DNA of 7,988 nt from Verrucomicrobiota bacterium (GCA_026398285.1 JAPLTI010000078.1:1-7988), one strand, 5' to 3'; numbered from the stretch's first letter, positions 1-7,119 are shown. The notes: a model not told the origin generated them from the sequence alone. Numbers and translations: made by a program.

Positions 1-267
1 TCCTCGATCCGCTGGGAAATGATGCGCGAAGGCATCGAGGACTATGACTACTTTGTCATCTTGAAAAACCGCGCCGATGCGGTCCTTGGCAATGCCTCCT
101 CCTCGCCCGAGCAGACCGCAAAGGCCAAGGAGTCGCTGAAACTCCTCAAGGAAATGGAGGATCTCATCCCGAATGACTCCACCGCGCTGAAATACAACCA
201 AAACCCGGCTGACTACGCCAACCTGCGTGAACGCATTGCGGCCGCGATCGAGGCGCTGAATCCCTAA
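1..267 (+). CDS. DUF4091 (GH123-related) protein, C-terminal fragment
   Basis: The reading frame is open from base 1 to the TAA at 265-267, so the gene is cut by the left edge and its start lies outside the window. The ATG codons at 19 and 22 are internal methionines. The first visible residues, SSIRWEMMREGIEDYDYF, are the hallmark C-terminal motif of DUF4091 proteins (R-W/Y-E-x-x-R-x-G-x-E-D-Y-x), which close the TIM-barrel region of enzymes related to GH123 beta-N-acetylgalactosaminidases. The remaining 70 or so residues are charged and helical-looking, ending in RERIAAAIEALNP. The catalytic Asp-Glu pair and any signal peptide are not visible, so activity and location cannot be judged. The next gene begins 7 bases later and belongs to the same family, so the two are probably a tandem pair in one operon. 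Family assignment is good; substrate is unknown. Confidence 0.8.
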   Translation, partial: SSIRWEMMREGIEDYDYFVILKNRADAVLGNASSSPEQTAKAKESLKLLKEMEDLIPNDSTALKYNQNPADYANLRERIAAAIEALNP

Positions 268-274
268 AAACAAG

Positions 275-2116
275 ATGCGAAATCCCATCACTCTCCTGCT
301 CAGGCCAGCAATGGCTTTGTTCCTCGTCTCAACCCCCTTGCTGGCTACTCCGGAAATGCTGCTCGTCGACCCGATGGAAGCCGTTTATCCCGATGTGCGG
401 CCGCCGGGGCTGCCGTCCAATGCCCCGCTGGCCGCGCCGCTTGGCGGAACGATGGTTTTGCAGGTGGTGTTGCGCGGCGACCCCGAAAAACTTCAGGTCG
501 ACCGCATGGAACTCGTCGAGGGTTCAACGCCAGTCGCAGCCCAGTGGTATGCTCTGGATTTTGTGCCGGTCGAGCAGAATACCGGCGTGGGCCATGGCAC
601 CGAGATCCGCGATGGAAGGGTGAATCCCCATGTGATCCGGCGCGCCCCATTTGAGATCGCCGATGCGATGGCACCGGTGGGAGCGGCTTGGGACTCCGAG
701 GCTTGGAAATCGCGCAAAGCTGGATTCAATCAACGCGGGCTCGCCGCATTTGCCGTGCGCTGGGCCATTCCCGCCGATGCCAGTCCCGGACTCCGCACCT
801 ACACGGTGAAGTCGTGGCTCAAGGATGGAAAAATGGTCTGGTCCCGCTTCTCGGTTCAAGTCTATCCGGTTGCCGTGCCGCCGAGCGAACAGGGGACTTT
901 CAACCTCGTTCAAACCAGCCGAACCAAACCGATTGCGGAAGCCTACAAGGTGCCCTTGTGGTCGGAAGAATTCTGGAGTCTCTACGCCAGCTACGCAAAG
1001 GCCCTGGTGGAGGGTCGGCAATCGACCGGGCGCATCCTCTTGCCGGAGATGGCGCTCGATTGCCCCACCGGCACCGAGCCGCAATTTGGCGAGCGACTCG
1101 ACCGTATGGTCAAACTCCTCAAGAACGCGGGAATGAGAGATTTTCTGGGCGTCGGGATCTTTCACCCCATTCTGCCCAAGGATAAGAACAACCCACAGTG
1201 GGGGGTTAACAGTTACAAAACAGACATCTTCGGAACTCCCGAGGGGGATGCCAAAGCGCGCGCCTTGTATCGGCAGGTGCATAAGGTCATCGAGGAGAAT
1301 GGAGTGGCCGATAAGTTCAAGATGCAGGTCTACGATGAAGTCCCGGAATCCGACAACGCGCTTTATGTCCAAGCCGCCAAGATGATGCGCGAGGAGATCC
1401 CGGGAGTGAAGGTCTTTGAGGTGATCAACTCCCCGAATCTCGGGATCGCCGACTCGGTCGATGAGTGGTGCCCCATGCCAAATGTTTATATGTTCCGGCG
1501 GGAGTTTTTCGATCAGCGCAAGGCCGCCGGATCGAAAGTCGCCTTCTACACCTGCATGGGCCCGGGCGGGGCTTGGGTGAATCGACTGCTCGACCAAGAG
1601 CGGACTCGTGTCGTTCAGATTCCTTGGTTTACTTATGGCTACGGCCTCTCCGGCTTCCTGCATTGGGGTGCGAACAGCTGGATGAGCGATCCGTTCAAGC
1701 AATCAGTGGTTCCCACGGGCTCGGGCGATCAGACCAAAAATTTCCTGCCTGCCGGTGATACCCACATCCTCTATCCGGGCGACAACGGACCATGGATCAG
1801 CCTGCGCTACGAGGCGCAGCGACTGGGCGCCGAGGATTACGAGTTGTTGAATATCTACGGCAAGAAAGACCCGAAAGCCGCCGAGAAACTCGTCTTCAGG
1901 CATTTCCCCGCCATGAATCAGGGACCGCGCGATGGAGCCTCCTACTGGGAGGCTCGTCATGACCTGCTCGGCGCTGCGAGTGGAACCACTCCCCTTGCAG
2001 GAATGCCTAAAAAAGACGATGCATCGCTCCCAGCATCGACACCCGCCGCCGCACCCGCGCCAACGTCTGCCAGTCCACTTAACTGGATATATAATCTATT
2101 TTCTCCAAACAAATAA
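275..2116 (+). CDS. secreted DUF4091 / GH123-like glycoside hydrolase
   Basis: This 613-residue protein is probably an exported glycosidase. Residues 1-25 form a signal peptide: Arg near the start, a hydrophobic core (LLLRPAMALFLVSTPLLA), and likely cleavage before TPEM. Residues of about 30-205 look like the beta-sandwich N-domain of this family. The rest resembles the TIM barrel. It contains KMQVYDEVPESD with the acidic pair D354-E355, the position and form of the Asp-Glu pair used in GH123 substrate-assisted catalysis. An aromatic strand (WFTYGYGLSGFLHWGANSW) lies near 450-470, and the family's closing motif SLRYEAQRLGAEDYELL near 509-525. The last 35 or so residues are an Ala/Pro/Ser-rich linker followed by a short hydrophobic end (LNWIYNLF), not typical of the family. 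There is no clear Shine-Dalgarno site. The start is set by the signal peptide and the 7-base gap to the upstream paralogue. GH123 enzymes act on beta-N-acetylgalactosaminides, but DUF4091 is broad, so the substrate remains open. Confidence 0.85.
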   Translation: MRNPITLLLRPAMALFLVSTPLLATPEMLLVDPMEAVYPDVRPPGLPSNAPLAAPLGGTMVLQVVLRGDPEKLQVDRMELVEGSTPVAAQWYALDFVPVEQNTGVGHGTEIRDGRVNPHVIRRAPFEIADAMAPVGAAWDSEAWKSRKAGFNQRGLAAFAVRWAIPADASPGLRTYTVKSWLKDGKMVWSRFSVQVYPVAVPPSEQGTFNLVQTSRTKPIAEAYKVPLWSEEFWSLYASYAKALVEGRQSTGRILLPEMALDCPTGTEPQFGERLDRMVKLLKNAGMRDFLGVGIFHPILPKDKNNPQWGVNSYKTDIFGTPEGDAKARALYRQVHKVIEENGVADKFKMQVYDEVPESDNALYVQAAKMMREEIPGVKVFEVINSPNLGIADSVDEWCPMPNVYMFRREFFDQRKAAGSKVAFYTCMGPGGAWVNRLLDQERTRVVQIPWFTYGYGLSGFLHWGANSWMSDPFKQSVVPTGSGDQTKNFLPAGDTHILYPGDNGPWISLRYEAQRLGAEDYELLNIYGKKDPKAAEKLVFRHFPAMNQGPRDGASYWEARHDLLGAASGTTPLAGMPKKDDASLPASTPAAAPAPTSASPLNWIYNLFSPNK

Positions 2117-2139
2117 ACCCTCAAACTGAAAATAAATCC

Positions 2140-2256
2140 ATGATAATAACGATAGCACTATCCCTCATCCCTCTCGTTTTATGCCAGTTGGTTCGTGACA
2201 AACAAGGGAGCCTTGTGGGAGATCGAACTGGCCGCTCCAATGACCAGATCCTTTAG
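2140..2256 (+). other. short ORF resembling a signal peptide
   Basis: An ATG at 2140 opens a 38-codon frame starting MIITIALSLIPLVLCQ, a hydrophobic run ending in a cysteine that resembles a signal peptide or a poor lipobox. It then reads charged, featureless residues and stops at the TAG at 2254-2256. The carbohydrate-binding-module remnant that follows is in a different frame (offset by one base). This could be the true start of that gene separated from it by a frameshift, or a chance hydrophobic ORF. No Shine-Dalgarno site is seen. I treat it as a candidate only. Confidence 0.2.
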
Positions 2257-2503
2257 TGCAGGAACCAAAGTAAGACAGCATATGGCTGGAAACAAATACC
2301 TTTTCTGCACAGTTATCAACAAAGCCATACCCAAAGATTGGAATCAATTTAGCGGCAAAGCCGCAGGAACATCGAACCGTGTTTCAAATAGCCAGTTCTG
2401 GCCTGGCAGCACACGCTATGTTCAGGTGGCGATTCTTCCGGGAGCGGAGTCGTGTCAGCGCTTGCGTGTGGATAATATCAAGCTCGAAGAGTTGGTGCCG
2501 TGA
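2156..2503 (+). pseudogene. 3' remnant of a carbohydrate-binding module gene
   Basis: The frame is open from 2156, just after an in-frame TAG at 2153-2155, to the TGA at 2501-2503. The only start-like codon near its beginning is GTG at 2195, giving 102 residues. The translation reads like the C-terminal part of a CBM4/CBM9-type jelly-roll. There is a strand-like LSFYASWF, a Trp in KDWNQFSG, and a closing strand pattern ending QRLRVDNIKLEELVP, the usual last strand (x-h-D-N-h-x-h-x-E). The first half of such a domain (about 60-70 residues) and a credible signal peptide in this frame are missing, so I read it as a decayed or truncated gene. It could instead be a small real protein starting at GTG 2195. 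It ends 30 bases before the prepilin-like gene. Base composition is more AT-rich than in the DUF4091 genes. Confidence 0.45.
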
Positions 2504-2533
2504 GGATAGTTGCGGCGGTCCGGATAAAACGAT

Positions 2534-3190
2534 ATGAAGGTTGTCTGTAAAAAAAACAATGCATTTACAATAATCGAGTTACTTGTTGTAATTGCAATAA
2601 TCGGAATCCTGGTCGCTATCATCATGCCAGTGGCTTCCAAATGGATTGAAAAGAGCAATGACTCCAAATGTCTCTCAAACTTGCGTCAAATTGGGGTGGC
2701 ATTAAAGCTTTATGCAAATGAGAACAACGATACGATAGTTCCGGCATTTAGTTCCAGCGCCAACCCGGTAACATGGCAAAGCCGCTTAGATCCTTACTTG
2801 GGGCTTCCGGCAAACACCCTTCGCAGCGGGCGGGCTTGGCAATGCCCTAGATTCCTGAAGTTTCCAGGCACTGCCAATCGTCCCTCATATGTGGTGAACT
2901 ACAACCTGACGATGTTCACCCAACCGAAACGATTCGTCCAGTTGCCGCAAGGCCGCAGATTCATTTTAGTCATGGAAAACTACAACATAAACCAAGACTG
3001 GTTCAACCAAAGCACGCTCCAAGGATTAAATGCCACCCAGCTTGCACAGGTATTTAGACATCCAGGCTCTTCGCTCAATACTGGGACATCACGGGTTCTT
3101 TGGAACGATCTTTCCATTTCCGATGCCACCTTCAACGAAGTTCAGGCCAACCGGTCCAATCTGGCAAGTTCGCTTTGGATTTATGAGTGA
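2534..3190 (+). CDS. prepilin-like protein (type IV/II pseudopilin N-terminus)
   Basis: This 218-residue protein has a class III signal: basic leader MKVVCKKNNA, predicted prepilin-peptidase cleavage after A10, then FTIIELLVVIAIIGILVAI. F11 is the residue to be methylated, E15 is the +5 glutamate, and a single hydrophobic helix runs to about residue 33. The -1 residue is Ala rather than the usual Gly. After the helix comes the typical C-x-x-N-L-R-Q-I-G-x-A-L-K-x-Y sequence shared by the large prepilin-like families of Planctomycetota, Verrucomicrobiota and Lentisphaerota. Those families end in an H-x9-DG motif. Here the matching region is RHPGSSLNTGTSRVLWNDL (H176 to D192), with a longer spacing and Leu in place of the final Gly. 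Such proteins sit beside glycan-degradation genes in this group; their role is not settled and may be surface display or secretion. Codon use is clearly more AT-rich than its neighbours. A weak GGA about 9 bases upstream is the only ribosome-site candidate. Confidence 0.85.
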   Translation: MKVVCKKNNAFTIIELLVVIAIIGILVAIIMPVASKWIEKSNDSKCLSNLRQIGVALKLYANENNDTIVPAFSSSANPVTWQSRLDPYLGLPANTLRSGRAWQCPRFLKFPGTANRPSYVVNYNLTMFTQPKRFVQLPQGRRFILVMENYNINQDWFNQSTLQGLNATQLAQVFRHPGSSLNTGTSRVLWNDLSISDATFNEVQANRSNLASSLWIYE

Positions 3191-3296
3191 CAGTAAATTG
3201 TTGGATAAGTTTTCTAATGAATATTATATAAATTATTTTATTATAAATGATAATACGAATAAAATGGTTTTAACCGATTTATAAACCCAAGGTCTT
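3191..3296 (+). promoter_or_regulatory. AT-rich intergenic region, candidate promoter for the transporter operon
   Basis: Only 22 of these 106 bases are G or C, in sharp contrast to the GC-rich genes that follow. A possible sigma70-type pair is TTGTTG (3198-3203) and TATTAT (3222-3227), 18 bases apart. GATAAT at 3249-3254 is another possible -10 element. In such AT-rich DNA these matches occur easily by chance. It is the only gap longer than 12 bases between the prepilin gene and the right end of the locus, so a promoter for the transporter-to-aldolase run is most likely to lie here. No strong terminator hairpin for the prepilin gene is visible. Confidence 0.35.
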
Positions 3297-3299
3297 TTG
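3289..3299 (+). promoter_or_regulatory. ribosome-binding site and TTG start of the MFS gene
   Basis: AAGG at 3289-3292 lies four bases before a TTG at 3297. An in-frame TAA at 3282-3284 rules out the upstream ATG at 3264. The next in-frame ATG falls well inside the second membrane segment, too late to be the start. TTG is therefore the best start codon, a rare choice that may keep translation low. Confidence 0.5.
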
Positions 3300-5210
3300 A
3301 GTAACACCCACTACAACGCAGGCACACTGACCTACACCAAGCCGGCACTCATCGCGCTCTTCGCTTGGTTGCTCTGGGGCGACTTTTGTATCGTGCTTGT
3401 GGATGTGGTCGTCCCGGCTGTGCTCCCGCTGAAGCTGAAGGAACTGGAAGCTCCCAATTGGGCGATCGGGCTCATCATGAGCACATTGCCGGGCATTTTG
3501 AACATGACCATTTGCCCGTGGGTCAGTTACAAGAGCGACCGCCTGCGCAGTCGCTGGGGCCGCCGGATTCCCTTCATTCTGTTCACTCTGCCTTTTCTCT
3601 CTGCCAGCTTGCTCATGATTGGGTGGAGTGAGGAAACTTCGCACTGGCTGCATGCGAATATCGGGTTTTTGCAGAGCTTTGCGCCGGCGACCGTGACAAT
3701 TGTTCTCCTGGGCTTTTTCATGTTCGCCTTCCGGTTCTTCGACATGTTCGTGGGCTCGGTTTTCCACTGCCTGTTCAACGACACTGTGCCGGCGGAGTTC
3801 ATCGGCCGTTTTATGGGGCTCTTTCGTATTGTCGGCACGGCGGCGGGAGCTTTCTTCAACATGTTTATCTTCAAATATTCGGAGATCCACATGCGGGAGA
3901 TTTTTACCGGTGTGGCCCTGCTCTACATGGTCGTCGTCGGCCTCATGTGCCTGCGGGTCAAGGAAGGGGAGTATCCGCCGATTGAGGAGGAGGAGGGGAG
4001 CAAAAGCGGATTGATCGCTGGTATCAAAAACTACGGAAAGGAAAGTTTCTCCCACAGCTTCTATTGGCTGAGCTATCTCAACCACGCCTGCGCCGTTATG
4101 GCTGCAGGTAGTTCCTTGTTCATGGTTTTCTTCTACAAGGAAATGGGATTGAACTTGGAGCAAATCGGATGGCTCGCTGGGCTCGGTGGAGTGGCCGGCG
4201 TCGCTGCCACCATCTTTGCGGCCACCTTTGTGGACCGCTGGCATCCGATGCGCATTCTCACTTATCTTGCGATTTTTTCGGCCGTCACCGGCTTCGTCAA
4301 CTGGGTGTGGGTGCCGGTCACGCTGCCCGGGCACATGTTTTTCTGGCTGGGGCTTGGCACCACGATCACTGCGGCCTTCAGCACCGCCATGTTCGGAGTG
4401 AGCAGCTACACCACGCTGATGCGCATTTATCCGAAGTCCCGCTATGCGCAATTATGCTCCGCGCGGGCCATGGTCGTCTCGCTGGCCAGCATCGCTGCCG
4501 GATTCGCCGCCGGGATTTTTCTCGATAGCCTCAAACCCCTCTGGCCGGGGACGGATCACTTTTACCGCCTCATCTTTCTTTGGGCCTGGCCCTTTAGCAT
4601 CCTGTCCGCCGTATTCAAGGTGATGCTTTATCGGCGCTGGATGCGTATGGGCGGCGATGAACACTTTAGCGCGCCCGCTCCGTGGAGTCCGAGCGGAAGC
4701 GAGGAAGTGCCAGCGGGCAAGCCAATGCTGCTGAGTTCGCGCCTGACACGGATTAGTTTGAATCTCTTCACCTGGGGATTTGGGGTGACGCTGCTCCTGA
4801 CGCCGGTTTTCTGGTTCATCATGCACCAGCATGGTCTTGCCGAGGCCTCGCGCTGGTATCTTCTGGGTTTTGTGCCCGCCATGGCGGTGCTGACCTACCT
4901 GTGGCTGCGCCTGGCCCGTGCCGTGCGCTCGGATGTCGATCTGCTAGTGGCCGGAGGCAAGCCACGAATGGGTATTCCGCACTATGGCATCCTCATGGTG
5001 CTCGGCATTCAGAGCCTGGTCGCGTTTCCGATTTATTGGATGCAAATTTTCTGGACCAGCGAACTCGACATGCAGCGCGAGCTTCTTTTCTTCGCGGGTG
5101 CCAAAATCCTCAGCTCGGCGGCCATTCTGGTTTTCGTCCAAGTGCTTCGCTGGGTGGAAAGACCGGTCACCACGGAGACTGACTCAGCCCTCTCTGAGGC
5201 CAATTCCTAA
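3297..5210 (+). CDS. MFS sugar transporter with C-terminal membrane extension
   Basis: This 637-residue protein is a polytopic inner-membrane carrier, probably a cation-coupled sugar importer. Twelve membrane segments can be picked out between residues of about 10 and 450. The cytoplasmic loop between segments 2 and 3 carries SYKSDRLRSRWGRRIPFIL (residues 77-95), the D-R-x-R-S-R-W-G-R-R signature of MFS carriers of the GPH and SLC45-like sugar group. The central loop between the two six-helix halves is acidic (EYPPIEEEEG, near 226-233). Beyond the normal MFS length, a hydrophilic linker (about 452-480, rich in Ser, Pro and Glu) leads to four more likely membrane segments in the last 155 residues. 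Usual family members have 450-500 residues, so this extension is unusual. The start is TTG at 3297, forced by an upstream stop. The GH130 gene begins 11 bases after its TAA, suggesting co-transcription and import of the same sugar. Substrate is unknown. Confidence 0.85.
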   Translation: MSNTHYNAGTLTYTKPALIALFAWLLWGDFCIVLVDVVVPAVLPLKLKELEAPNWAIGLIMSTLPGILNMTICPWVSYKSDRLRSRWGRRIPFILFTLPFLSASLLMIGWSEETSHWLHANIGFLQSFAPATVTIVLLGFFMFAFRFFDMFVGSVFHCLFNDTVPAEFIGRFMGLFRIVGTAAGAFFNMFIFKYSEIHMREIFTGVALLYMVVVGLMCLRVKEGEYPPIEEEEGSKSGLIAGIKNYGKESFSHSFYWLSYLNHACAVMAAGSSLFMVFFYKEMGLNLEQIGWLAGLGGVAGVAATIFAATFVDRWHPMRILTYLAIFSAVTGFVNWVWVPVTLPGHMFFWLGLGTTITAAFSTAMFGVSSYTTLMRIYPKSRYAQLCSARAMVVSLASIAAGFAAGIFLDSLKPLWPGTDHFYRLIFLWAWPFSILSAVFKVMLYRRWMRMGGDEHFSAPAPWSPSGSEEVPAGKPMLLSSRLTRISLNLFTWGFGVTLLLTPVFWFIMHQHGLAEASRWYLLGFVPAMAVLTYLWLRLARAVRSDVDLLVAGGKPRMGIPHYGILMVLGIQSLVAFPIYWMQIFWTSELDMQRELLFFAGAKILSSAAILVFVQVLRWVERPVTTETDSALSEANS

Positions 5211-5221
5211 CAATCTCATCA

Positions 5222-6034
5222 ATGAACCAAAATACATCAGCCATCTTGCAAGCCCGTCACCGACAACCCGCCGATTACTCCAGCGATGGGGAGGAACTCA
5301 TGCACGGGCTGGCATCCTCGCCTTACCAACTCAAGCGTCATGCGGCCAACCCGCTCATTAAGCCCTCGGACTTTCCAGGTTCCGTAGCGATCTTCAATCC
5401 TGGTCAGACCGGCTGCGGCCCGTGGGGGACCATGGGGATTCTCTCCCGCACGACCGATTTCAAAACCCGCGAAAACCTCGGCATCATTTCGCTGCCCGAC
5501 AACCGCATGCCCTGCCTCTTCCCGGAGAAAATCAAGGGCCGCTACATGCGTCTCGACCGCCCCTATCGCGTCTGCCCGAATGATTATCACGAAATGGGCA
5601 ACCTCTGGGTTTCCTCCTCGCCGGACTTGCTCCACTGGGGCGACCACCAGCCACTGCTCAAGCCGGGATTCACCCACTGGGCCACCACCAAGATCGGCCC
5701 CACGCCGCCGATCAAAACCGCCGAGGGCTGGCTGGTCATCATTCATGGCGTGAGCCGCTCCTCCGCAGGCCACCGCTACAGCATCGGCGCCATGCTCTTG
5801 GACCTCGAGGATCCGACCCGCATCATTGGCCTCACCCACAGCGCCATTCTCTCTCCCACCGAGCCGTATGAATTCAACGGCATCGTGCCGAATGTCGTTT
5901 TCCCGGCGGGCGCAGTGGCAATGCCGGAGAAGGATGAAATCCGCGTCTATTATGGTTGTGCAGACACCAGCATCGGTCTTGCAACCGCCAGCCTCAGCGG
6001 GTTGATCGACCTCTGCAAAGCGGAGATGAAGTGA
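5222..6034 (+). CDS. GH130-family glycoside phosphorylase-like protein lacking the catalytic segment
   Basis: GH130 enzymes are cytoplasmic five-bladed propellers that phosphorolyse (or in some members hydrolyse) beta-mannosides. Family features seen in order are NPLIKPSDFPGSVAIFNPG (about 43-61), TTDFKTRENLGII, LFPEKIKGRYMRLDRP, SPDLLHWGDH, KIGPTPPIKTAEGWLVIIHG, GAMLLDLEDPTRIIG, and the closing IRVYYGCADTSIGLA. The protein has 270 residues against roughly 320-360 for relatives. Immediately after FNPGQT the sequence jumps to GCGPWGTMGILSRTTDFK. The intervening 75-100 residues, which normally hold the second blade and the (E)D-x-R motif with the catalytic Asp, are absent without loss of frame. 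No equivalent acidic motif is found elsewhere. It may therefore be inactive, have another role, or be an assembly error. Bases 5769-5867 recur at the right edge of the window. The stop overlaps the next start (TGATG), indicating translational coupling to the kinase. Confidence 0.8.
   Translation: MNQNTSAILQARHRQPADYSSDGEELMHGLASSPYQLKRHAANPLIKPSDFPGSVAIFNPGQTGCGPWGTMGILSRTTDFKTRENLGIISLPDNRMPCLFPEKIKGRYMRLDRPYRVCPNDYHEMGNLWVSSSPDLLHWGDHQPLLKPGFTHWATTKIGPTPPIKTAEGWLVIIHGVSRSSAGHRYSIGAMLLDLEDPTRIIGLTHSAILSPTEPYEFNGIVPNVVFPAGAVAMPEKDEIRVYYGCADTSIGLATASLSGLIDLCKAEMK
5769..5867 (+). repeat. 99-bp direct repeat, copy 1 (inside GH130)
   Basis: These bases encode the HRYSIGAMLLDLEDP part of the GH130 protein and are identical, base for base, to 7890-7988. 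The base just before the copies differs (G at 5768, T at 7889), so the left boundary is exact. The right boundary cannot be seen because copy 2 runs off the window. Confidence 0.97.
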
Positions 6035-7119
6035 TGACCCCACGCAGCGCCATCTACTATTGGAAATGCGACCGCCCCGCAGCCTACCACGGCACCGCGG
6101 AACGCGACGCACGGCCCGACATCGAGCAGATGATTCGCATGGAACTGGCCACGCGCTTTCCCGCCCAACCGCTCACGGTTTTCCCCGCAGGCGGTCAGGG
6201 CAATCACATCACCTTTCGCGCAACCATCGGCGACGAGAGCGGATTCGTGCGAATCGATGATGGCGAAGATCGCGACGACTACATTCAAGTCGAATCGCAC
6301 CTGCTCGGCGAAGTCCGTGCGCTGGGTGTGCCCACGCCGCGCGTGCTTGCGGTGGATGCAAGCCGCGCACGGGTTCCATTCGCGTGGCAGGTGCTCGAGG
6401 ATATTCCGCATCCCGACCTCAATAAGCATTTCAAAGGCGGCACGCTCGATGTCGCCGCAGTCTCACGCGAGATCGGTGCAGCTGTGGCACGCTGGCAGGC
6501 GATTCAGCCGGTCGGTTTCGGCCCGTTCGATGGCGAGGTGTTGCAAGCCAGCGGACACCTCACTGGCTACCACTCCAGCTATGCGGACTACTTTCATCTC
6601 CATCTCGAAAGGCATCTCACATTTCTCACCGAACGCGGATTTCTCTCCTCGGATGAAAACGCGGAGATCAGCGCGGAAATCGCGCTTCACCACTCACTCC
6701 TCGCCATCGAACGCGGCTGCCTCGTCCACAAGGACCTCGCGCTTTGGAATATCCTCGGCAGCGAAAATCACATCGCCGCATTCATTGATTTCGATGATGC
6801 CATCTCGGGCGATCCGATGGATGACCTCTCATTGCTCGCCTGTTTTCACGACGCCGCATTTCTCCGTAGCGCATTCCAAGGCTACCAAGGCATCCGCCCG
6901 CTGCCATCGGAGCATCTCCGCCGATTCTGGCTGCACCTCCTGCGCAACATGATCGTAAAAGCCGTCATCCGCGTAGGCGCAGGCTACTTCGATCGCGGCA
7001 ATTCATTTTTCCTCATCCCCAGTGGGGCGAACGGTGGGTCGCTGCGTGAATTCACGCATGCACGACTGAATGCGGCCCTGGCCGGACTGCGCAATGAAAC
7101 CTCCATCGAAAATCTCTAA
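6034..7119 (+). CDS. APH-fold phosphotransferase (probable sugar or small-molecule kinase)
   Basis: This is a 361-residue cytoplasmic kinase of the aminoglycoside phosphotransferase (APH) superfamily. The N-lobe includes VFPAGGQGNHITFRA and GFVRIDDG, standing for the nucleotide-binding strands, followed by ESHLLGEVRALGVPTPRVLAVD, the usual helix and hinge approach. The C-lobe carries the catalytic loop LVHKDLALWNIL (H232, catalytic D234, N239) and the metal-binding FIDFDDAISGDPMDDLS (D252/D254), matching the APH patterns H-x-D-x4-N and I-D-x-D/W. I start it at ATG 6034, which overlaps the GH130 stop as TGATG. An in-frame ATG at 5956 would overlap GH130 by 79 bases and adds no conserved sequence. 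APH-fold kinases of similar size (for example N-acetylhexosamine 1-kinase, about 359 residues) work beside glycoside phosphorylases, so a sugar kinase role is plausible but inferred. True antibiotic resistance is unlikely in this setting. Confidence 0.8.
   Translation: MTPRSAIYYWKCDRPAAYHGTAERDARPDIEQMIRMELATRFPAQPLTVFPAGGQGNHITFRATIGDESGFVRIDDGEDRDDYIQVESHLLGEVRALGVPTPRVLAVDASRARVPFAWQVLEDIPHPDLNKHFKGGTLDVAAVSREIGAAVARWQAIQPVGFGPFDGEVLQASGHLTGYHSSYADYFHLHLERHLTFLTERGFLSSDENAEISAEIALHHSLLAIERGCLVHKDLALWNILGSENHIAAFIDFDDAISGDPMDDLSLLACFHDAAFLRSAFQGYQGIRPLPSEHLRRFWLHLLRNMIVKAVIRVGAGYFDRGNSFFLIPSGANGGSLREFTHARLNAALAGLRNETSIENL

Noticed and set aside
524..1702. Long reverse-strand ORF of 392 codons opposite the DUF4091 gene
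   Set aside because: It mirrors a strongly supported + strand enzyme in GC-rich DNA, has no recognisable domain and reads as a codon-bias shadow.
1935..1955. Perfect 8-bp hairpin (GAGCCTCC / GGAGGCTC, 5-base loop)
   Set aside because: It is inside the coding sequence of a conserved enzyme, with no T-run after it, so it is not a terminator; probably chance.
3266..3288. Possible terminator hairpin (GGTTT ... AAACC) after the prepilin gene
   Set aside because: The stem is only five bases with a loop of more than ten and no T-run; too weak in such AT-rich DNA.
3279..4451. Reverse-strand ORF of 390 codons opposite the MFS gene
   Set aside because: The translation is rich in His, Glu and Arg with no motif, the typical antisense image of a membrane protein.
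5956..6033. Earlier in-frame ATG for the kinase at 5956
   Set aside because: It would overlap the conserved GH130 end by 79 bases and add no family sequence; the TGATG-coupled ATG at 6034 is preferred.
5237..6112. Reverse-strand ORF of 291 codons opposite GH130
   Set aside because: It lies antisense to a conserved protein and shares a stretch with a second antisense ORF only because of the 99-bp repeat.
6034..7119. Aminoglycoside resistance gene
   Set aside because: The APH fold is shared by many kinases. The sugar-operon setting and coupling to GH130 and an aldolase make a metabolic role far more likely.
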